Positions 58,918 through 64,000 of a stretch of DNA of 64,000 nt are shown here, in pieces. A program made the translations under genes and the position numbers. The DNA is from Oribacterium sp. oral taxon 078 str. F0262 (GTDB lineage Bacteria > Bacillota > Clostridia > Lachnospirales > Lachnospiraceae). Location of the stretch: positions 722,663-786,662 of the forward strand of contig NZ_GG729933.1 of NCBI RefSeq assembly GCF_000160135.1, in the 5' to 3' direction. Under the pieces are notes generated by a model, which was not told where the DNA came from, searched no databases, and worked only from the letters and a program-made list of their open reading frames with translations. Position 1 is the first letter of the stretch. Each line of letters begins with the position of its first letter.

Positions 58918-59742
58918 ATGGAGAATAGAAAATATATTTTGCCGGTCATAATGCTTGCGATTTTTGAGACAGTGGCAGTGACACTATGGCTGACAAAGGA
59001 TAATTTGTTTTATCTTTTCAATTTCAGCTATATCGGTCTTTCCATTTCACTGGGCGTTTTCCTGTTTTTCAGGAAATACAAATATGCAAGGCGGATTGTC
59101 CAGCTGCTGGTGGGACTGTATATGCTCATCTATCTGGGGCTTATCTGCAGCGAGAATATGCAGATCGAAGGCTTTTGGTATTACTTATTTACGGGCGTAT
59201 TTGAAGCGGCAACAATCCATTACGCTATTGCAAAGATATTCGGGCCGCTGTTATTTGGAAGAGGCTGGTGCGGATATGCCTGCTGGACGGCGATGGTACT
59301 GGACTTCCTGCCCTACAAAATTCCAACACGGCCGAGAAAAAAGATCGCCTGGATCAGGTACCTTACATTTATGGCATCTTTTCTGTTTGTGGCGGCACTC
59401 TTTCTGGCAAAGGCCGGGAATATGGAACGCGTCATGTTCTGGGCATTTATTATCGGAAATGCCGCGTACTATGCTCTTGGCATTGCCCTGGCTATTATGC
59501 TTAAGGACAATAGGGCATTCTGTAAGTATATCTGCCCGATAACCGTATTTCTGAAGCCGATGAGTTATTTTTCACTGATTCGGGTGAGCTGCGATAAAGA
59601 AAAGTGCATATCCTGCGGGAAATGTAAAAAGCTATGTCCGATGGATGTGGATGTTACGGATAATTCCAGAAAAAGGAAAAACGGGACGGAGTGCATTTTG
59701 TGTATGGAGTGCGTCAGGAACTGTCCTAAAGACGCGCTTTAA
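58918..59742 (+). CDS. NapH/NosR-like 4Fe-4S membrane protein
   Basis: 274 aa. Six or so membrane helices occupy residues 1 to about 215, with the conserved GRGWCGYACWTAMVLDFLPY and CKYICPITVFLKP loops of the NapH/NosR/CcoG group. Two 4Fe-4S motifs close the protein: CISCGKCKKLCP and CILCMECVRNCP. It probably passes electrons from the membrane to an unknown partner. No nap or nos genes adjoin. Start 58918 follows GGAGG; the in-frame region upstream is not membrane-like and is rejected. Confidence 0.85.
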   Translation: MENRKYILPVIMLAIFETVAVTLWLTKDNLFYLFNFSYIGLSISLGVFLFFRKYKYARRIVQLLVGLYMLIYLGLICSENMQIEGFWYYLFTGVFEAATIHYAIAKIFGPLLFGRGWCGYACWTAMVLDFLPYKIPTRPRKKIAWIRYLTFMASFLFVAALFLAKAGNMERVMFWAFIIGNAAYYALGIALAIMLKDNRAFCKYICPITVFLKPMSYFSLIRVSCDKEKCISCGKCKKLCPMDVDVTDNSRKRKNGTECILCMECVRNCPKDAL

Positions 59743-59761
59743 TCCATGGCCTGGAGGGTTT

Positions 59762-60319
59762 ATGGCATTGAAACACTGCGGAACACTGCGCTTGAAAACA
59801 GAGAGATTAGTCCTGCGGCGATTTGCTCTCACGGACGCGTTGGCCATGCATAAAAACTGGGCTTCAGATCCTGAGGTGACAAAGTTCCTGACCTGGCCTC
59901 CCCATGCGGATCGGGACGTCAGCAAGGCGGTTTTGGAGGACTGGGTGAAATCCTATAAGCGGAAGGATTATTATCAGTGGGCCATTGTTCCGAAGGAGAA
60001 TGGGGATGAACCGATCGGGAGCATTACCGCGGTCGGAATGAATGACGATGTGGAAATGATACATATCGGTTATTGCATCGGAAGAAAGTGGTGGCATCAG
60101 GGCATCATGTCAGAGGCGCTGAATGCTGTTATGGATTTCTTCTTTAACAAAGTGGAGGCCAACAGAATTGAGAGCCGGCATGATCCGAACAATCCGCATT
60201 CCGGGATGGTGATGAAAAAGTGCGGGATGAAGTATGAGGGCAGACTGAGAAGCTCCGATAGAAATAATCAGGGAATCTGCGACGCAGACTGGTATGCGCT
60301 TTTGCGGAGCGAACGGTGA
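59762..60319 (+). CDS. GNAT family N-acetyltransferase (RimJ/RimL type)
   Basis: 185 aa. LKTERLVLRRFALTDALAMH at the start, IGYCIGRKWWHQGIMSEALN as the acetyl-CoA motif, and NPHSGMVMKKCGMKYEGRLR near the end are standard for the RimJ/RimL group, which acetylates protein N-termini or small amines. The start at 59762 follows GGAGGG. It lies 19 nt after the NapH-like gene. Confidence 0.9.
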   Translation: MALKHCGTLRLKTERLVLRRFALTDALAMHKNWASDPEVTKFLTWPPHADRDVSKAVLEDWVKSYKRKDYYQWAIVPKENGDEPIGSITAVGMNDDVEMIHIGYCIGRKWWHQGIMSEALNAVMDFFFNKVEANRIESRHDPNNPHSGMVMKKCGMKYEGRLRSSDRNNQGICDADWYALLRSER

Positions 60320-60357
60320 ATCTTGCCGGCTGCTTCTTATCGACTCGAAATTATCCC

Positions 60358-60906
60358 TTATTCCCAGAGCTTTCTCTCCTCCTTCGGGATGGAGTATTTG
60401 ACGCACTTTCGGATGCCCATGATGAAAAAGATGAGGCCGGAAATCAATAAGCCGACGTCGACGACAAGCACGATCCAAAACGGAACGCCTCTTTGCTGCA
60501 TGGACTGCAGTGCCTGAATCAAGAAACAGAGCCCCAGCAGGAACTGGGAGACGCCGATAGTGATAAGATAGGTGTAGCGCCGCTTTACCTGCTGATTGAT
60601 CTCCTCGTTTCCGGTGTACATGTCCAGCGGACCGTCCGCCGCATTTTTCTTAAGGTAGACTCTGCCGCCGTACTCCGCCACAAAGTAGATCCCACTCTGC
60701 GCCAAAAAGTCAAGGTAGTCCTTTTTCCTGCTTCCGGTGTAAGCGGGCAGATCGATTTTATACTGATACTTTGCCGGGGAGACGTCCTCAAACTCATAGA
60801 TGCCATTATGGTATCCCACGAGCATCAGGCCCTTTTCTCCCTGTTCGTTCAGCCAATTCTCCTCGTTCTGAATATCCAGGAAGGCCTTCTTAACGCTTGT
60901 TCTCAT
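60358..60906 (-). CDS. DUF2812 domain membrane protein
   Basis: 182 aa. The cytoplasmic N-terminal half (EENWLNEQGEKGLMLVGYHN, DVSPAKYQYKIDLPAY) is the DUF2812 domain, followed by two membrane helices (about residues 113-132 and 143-165). DUF2812 proteins are commonly encoded right after a PadR regulator, as here. The start lies inside the padR gene (17-nt overlap). The function is unknown, perhaps sensing envelope or drug stress. Confidence 0.85.
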   Translation of the reverse strand: MRTSVKKAFLDIQNEENWLNEQGEKGLMLVGYHNGIYEFEDVSPAKYQYKIDLPAYTGSRKKDYLDFLAQSGIYFVAEYGGRVYLKKNAADGPLDMYTGNEEINQQVKRRYTYLITIGVSQFLLGLCFLIQALQSMQQRGVPFWIVLVVDVGLLISGLIFFIMGIRKCVKYSIPKEERKLWE

Positions 60907-61228
60907 TGCTTTCCTCCTTTACTTTTTTTGCGTTTCGCAGCAATTCCTCCAGGCGAAGCAGCTCTTTTTCAAAAAACTGTTCTCCCTTTTCTGTTATGAT
61001 GTACTCTATCTTCCTGTCCTGCGGATGCTCATCCAGCGCTCTGATCCATCCCTTTTTCTGCAAAGTGTCCAGAGCTCCATAGAGGGAACCGGCTCCGAGG
61101 CTGACGCGCTCGTCTGTCATCTGTGCGATGTCTTTCATTAAAGCATAGCCATGTGCCGGCTGATGGAGACGAAGCAGAATGTAGAAGATGGATTCGCTGA
61201 GAGCACCGCTGTTGGCTGATCGGCCCAC
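60890..61228 (-). CDS. PadR-family transcriptional regulator
   Basis: 112 aa. The winged helix is seen in LSESIFYILLRLHQPAHGYA, ERVSLGAGSLYGALDTLQKK, GWIRAL and YIITEKGEQFFEKEL. PadR regulators repress small stress operons and usually their own. The GTG start at 61228 follows AAAGGAGAAGG. An inverted repeat lies just upstream. Confidence 0.92.
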   Translation of the reverse strand: MGRSANSGALSESIFYILLRLHQPAHGYALMKDIAQMTDERVSLGAGSLYGALDTLQKKGWIRALDEHPQDRKIEYIITEKGEQFFEKELLRLEELLRNAKKVKEESNENKR

Positions 61229-61253
61229 GCCTTCTCCTTTCTAATACGCTTTT

Positions 61254-61280
61254 TGATATATCGTTATAAGTAATATATCA
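61254..61280 (-). promoter_or_regulatory. Putative PadR operator
   Basis: TGATATAT (61254-61261), 11 nt, ATATATCA (61273-61280): a perfect 8-bp inverted repeat 25-50 nt upstream of the padR start, in A+T-rich promoter DNA. Confidence 0.6.
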
Positions 61281-61462
61281 TAATTCGTAATAGCGGTCAA
61301 TAGCAAAATGAATTTTTTTGTCATCCGCCAAGCTGTCCGGGGAGCCCCGATCCGCTGCGGCTTGTTTCCGCTGCAGAATCCGGTGCTTTAAAGTAAAAGC
61401 ATCCGGGGGACCGCGGATATTCGAGGCTTTCAGAGCCTTGGCATCGTTAAGTATCGGAATCG

Positions 61463-61491
61463 TTGACTTCCAGCCGTTGACCCGTTAGAAT
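61463..61491 (+). promoter_or_regulatory. Promoter of the AlkD-like gene
   Basis: TTGACT (61463-61468), 17 nt, TAGAAT (61486-61491). About 190 nt of leader precede the start codon. The remaining gap 61281-61462 shows no gene. Confidence 0.55.
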
Positions 61492-61682
61492 GCGCTTAAA
61501 ATCGTATTGCGCCGCCGCTTCCGCGTGCAGATTTTCCTTGCCTTAAATGCCATTTCAAAAAATGCGGAGACATCGCCGGCGGGCTTATGACGCAGCGCTT
61601 ATTGCGTTGGAATAGCTTTCTTCCGATAGGGAAGACGTCTCTATGCAGGGGGAGGCAGCGCCGCTATGGAAACGGAGAGAAC

Positions 61683-62405
61683 ATGACAGATCATTTTAAG
61701 GGGATCGAGGATGAGATCAGGGAGGGGCTTTTTCTGCGGAGGGACAGCAAGTACCGGGACTTTCAGAGCAGGCTGATTCCCACGGCGGCGCCGGAAGCTA
61801 TCATCGGGGTCCGGACACCGGATTTGAGAAAATACGCGAAGGAGCTGTCAAAGAGACGGGAAATCGAAGCCTTCCTGCAGAAGCTCCCGCATCGGTATTT
61901 TGATGAGAATCAGCTTCATGCCTTCCTTCTTTCGGAAATGAAGGACTACGGGCGCTGTATCGAAGCGGTGAACGCCTTCCTCCCTTACGTGGATAACTGG
62001 GCGACCTGCGACCAGCTTTCACCGAAGATCTTTAAGAAGCACCGCGGGGAGCTCCTTCCTCAGATTAGGGATTGGATGGGATCGGAGCATAGCTATACCG
62101 TCCGCTTTGCGATCGGGATGCTGATGCAGCATTTCCTGGAGGAGGATTTTGACCCTTCCTATCCGAAAATAGTTCTGGAGCACCGCTCCGAGGAATATTA
62201 TATTAACATGATGAGGGCCTGGTATTTTGCAACGGCGCTGGCGAAGCAGTACGATGCCGTCCTGCCGATGATAGAAGAGCGCGGATTGGATCCGTGGACA
62301 CAGAATAAGACGATCCAGAAGGCTGTAGAGAGCTATCGCATCACGGATGAGCAGAAGCTCTATCTGAAGAGTCTGAAGCCGGCGTCCGGAAAGCGCGGCA
62401 AATAG
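61683..62405 (+). CDS. AlkD-like DNA alkylation repair protein
   Basis: 240 aa made of helical HEAT-like repeats. GVRTPDLRKYAKELSKR, DNWATCDQLSPKIFKKHR with the catalytic-site Trp and Asp, YTVRFAIGMLMQHFLEEDF and the final DPWTQNKTIQKAVESYRI are typical of the AlkD family. Such proteins remove bulky or charged alkylated bases without base flipping. The start at 61683 follows GGAGAGA; the open frame upstream is leader. Confidence 0.9.
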   Translation: MTDHFKGIEDEIREGLFLRRDSKYRDFQSRLIPTAAPEAIIGVRTPDLRKYAKELSKRREIEAFLQKLPHRYFDENQLHAFLLSEMKDYGRCIEAVNAFLPYVDNWATCDQLSPKIFKKHRGELLPQIRDWMGSEHSYTVRFAIGMLMQHFLEEDFDPSYPKIVLEHRSEEYYINMMRAWYFATALAKQYDAVLPMIEERGLDPWTQNKTIQKAVESYRITDEQKLYLKSLKPASGKRGK

Positions 62406-62524
62406 AGCCGGCTTTCCTTCTCCGCTTAACCTTGGCTTTGGCCGCGCGGGACAAGCTCCGGGCGGATCCGAATTATTAGGAAAAGAAATATCGGGCCGGA
62501 GAGGCCGGCAGTAAGGATGCATTT

Positions 62525-62791
62525 ATGATACGAAAGCATATCAGATTCTATGGCTGGGTGCAGGGCGTCGGTTTCCGCTGGCGCGCCAGGCATGCCGCGG
62601 ATCTCGTCGGTGCTGTCGGCTGGGTGCGGAATGAGTCGGACGGCTCTGTCAGCATGGAGATCCAGGGCACGGAGGAGGAGATCGACCGGGTGATTCTCAT
62701 GATTAGGCAGGGGAGCTATGTGAGGATTGAGAGCATGGACGTTCGGACCGTCCCGACAGAGCCGGATGAGCATGGATTTCGGATCCGATAG
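62525..62791 (+). CDS. Acylphosphatase
   Basis: 88 aa. The phosphate-binding loop FYGWVQGVGFRWRARHAADL with the catalytic Arg, and WVRNESDGSVSMEIQG with the catalytic Asn, define the family. It hydrolyses acylphosphates such as acetyl or carbamoyl phosphate. GGCAGTAAGGATGC precedes the ATG. Confidence 0.93.
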   Translation: MIRKHIRFYGWVQGVGFRWRARHAADLVGAVGWVRNESDGSVSMEIQGTEEEIDRVILMIRQGSYVRIESMDVRTVPTEPDEHGFRIR

Positions 62792-62893
62792 GGGCTGAAT
62801 TTTTGCCTTATGCTGTCTTATGCGGATCGAATCGAGAAGCGGCATTCTCATATCCCAAAAGGAGGGATTTATCAGAAGGAGAAATAAAGGGGG

Positions 62894-62941
62894 TTTACGA
62901 GTCCGGAATATTGGGCTATAATTCGGTTAGCATAAACTAAC
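62894..62941 (+). promoter_or_regulatory. Promoter of the membrane-anchored methyltransferase gene
   Basis: TTTACG (62894-62899), exactly 17 nt, TATAAT (62917-62922). GTTAG CATAAA CTAAC (62926-62941) follows immediately and may be an operator at the transcription start. Confidence 0.65.
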
Positions 62942-63092
62942 TTATCCAGGGAATACCTTTTTGCAATGCTTATATGAAGAGAAGAGGGATTTCCGGCATC
63001 GTCTTTTGGGATGCGCCGGGCGGGGAGAAGCGGGGCAGCTTAGTCTGCATCCGGAAGGCTTCTGCCGGGAGCGGAAGGGGGATAAGAAGCAT

Positions 63093-63878
63093 ATGAAAGC
63101 GAATTATAAAAACTGGGTGCCAAAGGGCATGATCCTTGCTTTTTTCGGAGTGGCACTCCTCCTCTTTATTCTAGCGGCCGCCGCGGGCTGCCTCGTGCCG
63201 ACGGGGATACTTCGGGCTCTGCTTTTGATTCTATTGATAACAGGCGGACTTATTTTCTTCGGACTGGGAATATGGAGTCTGATGATGTACCGGGCCTTTG
63301 ATTACAACGGAACGCGGCAGATGGCGCGGCAGATCATCGAGGGCACGGCTTCGTATGTAAAGCTGCCGGAGGGCGGGAGCTGCCTGGACATTGGCTGCGG
63401 GAGCGGTGCTCTTGGCATCGCCGTCGCGAAGCGAAATCCGGGGGCCCGGGTCATCGGCATTGACCGCTGGGGCAGAGAATATGCTTCCTTTAGTAAAGCG
63501 CTCTGCGAAGGGAATGCCGAGGCAGAGGGCGTCAGTAATATCTGCTTTCGAAAGGGCGATGCGCTGCATCTGGATTTTCCGGATGAGAGCTTTGACGCGG
63601 TTACCAGCAATTATGTATATCACAATATCCCGTCCCATGACCGGCAGGCGATCCTCCTGGAAACACTCCGGACCTTGAAAAAGGGCGGAAGCTTTGCCAT
63701 TCATGACATCTTTTCCGTATCGAAATACGGGGATATGAAGGCCTTTCTCCAAAGGCTCAGGGATATGGGATATCAAAGAGCCGAGCTGATCGATACCACG
63801 CAGGGAATGTTCATGGAGAAGGGGGAGGCGGGGTGGATGGCGCTTTCCGGCTCGGCCATCCTGACCGGTGTAAAGTGA
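63093..63878 (+). CDS. Membrane-anchored class I SAM-dependent methyltransferase
   Basis: 261 aa. Two membrane helices (about residues 10-32 and 38-62) are followed by a cytoplasmic methyltransferase domain. Motif I is CLDIGCGSGALGIAVAKR (about 97-114), then VIGIDRWGREY, FRKGDALHLDFPDESFDAVT, and NIPSHDRQAILLETLRTLKK. The order resembles UbiE/Methyltransf_11 enzymes. The membrane hairpin suggests a lipid or membrane-bound substrate, which is an inference. Start 63093 follows GGAAGGGGGATAAG with long spacing. Confidence 0.85.
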   Translation: MKANYKNWVPKGMILAFFGVALLLFILAAAAGCLVPTGILRALLLILLITGGLIFFGLGIWSLMMYRAFDYNGTRQMARQIIEGTASYVKLPEGGSCLDIGCGSGALGIAVAKRNPGARVIGIDRWGREYASFSKALCEGNAEAEGVSNICFRKGDALHLDFPDESFDAVTSNYVYHNIPSHDRQAILLETLRTLKKGGSFAIHDIFSVSKYGDMKAFLQRLRDMGYQRAELIDTTQGMFMEKGEAGWMALSGSAILTGVK

Positions 63879-63927
63879 GAGGGATCTGCGGGCGGAATGC
63901 CTGCTTCATATTGAATTTTCAGAGATT

Positions 63928-64000
63928 TCACAGTTCCCCTCTGTGAAGCAGGATCTCCTGGCTTGTTCCGTAATAAATATCCTCCCGGCCGCTCATCATT
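63928..64000 (-). CDS. C-terminal end of a gene leaving the window
   Basis: A minus-strand frame enters from beyond 64000 and stops at 63928, its last residues being SGREDIYYGTSQEILLHRGEL. There is too little to identify the family. TTCACAG/CTGTGAA symmetry lies at the stop. It could also be chance. Confidence 0.25.
   Translation of the reverse strand, partial: MMSGREDIYYGTSQEILLHRGEL

Overview
The window looks like a Lachnospiraceae chromosome (Clostridia, Bacillota). Three things point there. The gene order DUF951, rpsF, ssb, rpsR and the run guanylate-kinase-like gene, holB, ricT, tRNA-methyltransferase are typical of that group. Ribosome-binding sites are strong AGGAGG type. A DUF3881 protein, so far familiar to me only from this family, is present. 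Most of the sequence is fairly G+C-rich, while the stretch around 41-50 kb is patchier and in places clearly A+T-richer. I cannot name a species.

Layout. 1-580: the 3' end of a 23S rRNA gene, then a promoter, tRNA-Asn, tRNA-Cys and tRNA-Glu and a strong terminator. 783-5510: a tightly overlapping housekeeping operon (birA, a membrane-anchored Ser/Glu/Lys-rich protein, a guanylate-kinase-like gene, holB, ricT, trmN6-like). 5805-7706: a DUF2156 protein, an acetyltransferase and DUF951. 7808-8981: rpsF-ssb-rpsR. 9298-14071: gdhA, metE and DUF3881. 14130-19087: a cell-envelope and stress neighbourhood holding a DUF1461 membrane protein, two convergent alanine-rich lipoproteins built on an 11/33-residue period, a YbaK deacylase, a glutaredoxin-like protein, an ArsB/NhaD-type permease and Dps. 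19603-23697: a very large secreted protein with cell-wall-binding repeats and several haemoglobin-interacting-like (DUF1533) domains.

23976-34440 is a molybdenum block. It holds a nucleotidyltransferase fused to a ModE-type DNA-binding domain, a MoeA-like protein with a cysteine-rich tail, an XdhC protein with its two domains in swapped order, MoaA, a MOSC-MogA fusion, ModA, ModB, ModC, MoaC and a NifS-like cysteine desulfurase. Together these import molybdate, make molybdopterin, insert and probably sulfurate the cofactor. No moaD, moaE or molybdoenzyme is visible in the window. 34627-40537: a C69 dipeptidase, a MATE exporter, a YdcF-type protein and an ECF-type sigma factor with a putative membrane anti-sigma partner.

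40538-47533 is a graveyard of accessory DNA around a tRNA-Arg gene: a decapitated AAA/DUF4143 ATPase, a nucleotidyltransferase-like remnant, a damaged IS256-family transposase, an intact Schlafen/AlbA-type ATPase, an IS3 OrfA remnant, an AbiEi-like antitoxin remnant and an A+T-rich ketopantoate-reductase-like gene. 47649-53042: a phosphatase, an ArsC/Spx-like protein, and a two-component system with a LanFEG-like ABC transporter whose promoter carries tandem 22-bp repeats. 53413-56235: RecD2 helicase fused to a C-terminal DUF4186 domain. 56676-64000: an AraC/GyrI regulator, a small membrane protein with YbjQ, a NapH-like ferredoxin, an acetyltransferase, PadR with DUF2812, AlkD, acylphosphatase, a membrane-anchored methyltransferase and the tail of a gene leaving the window.

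All calls come from reading the sequence. No database search was run, and family names rest on recalled family features.
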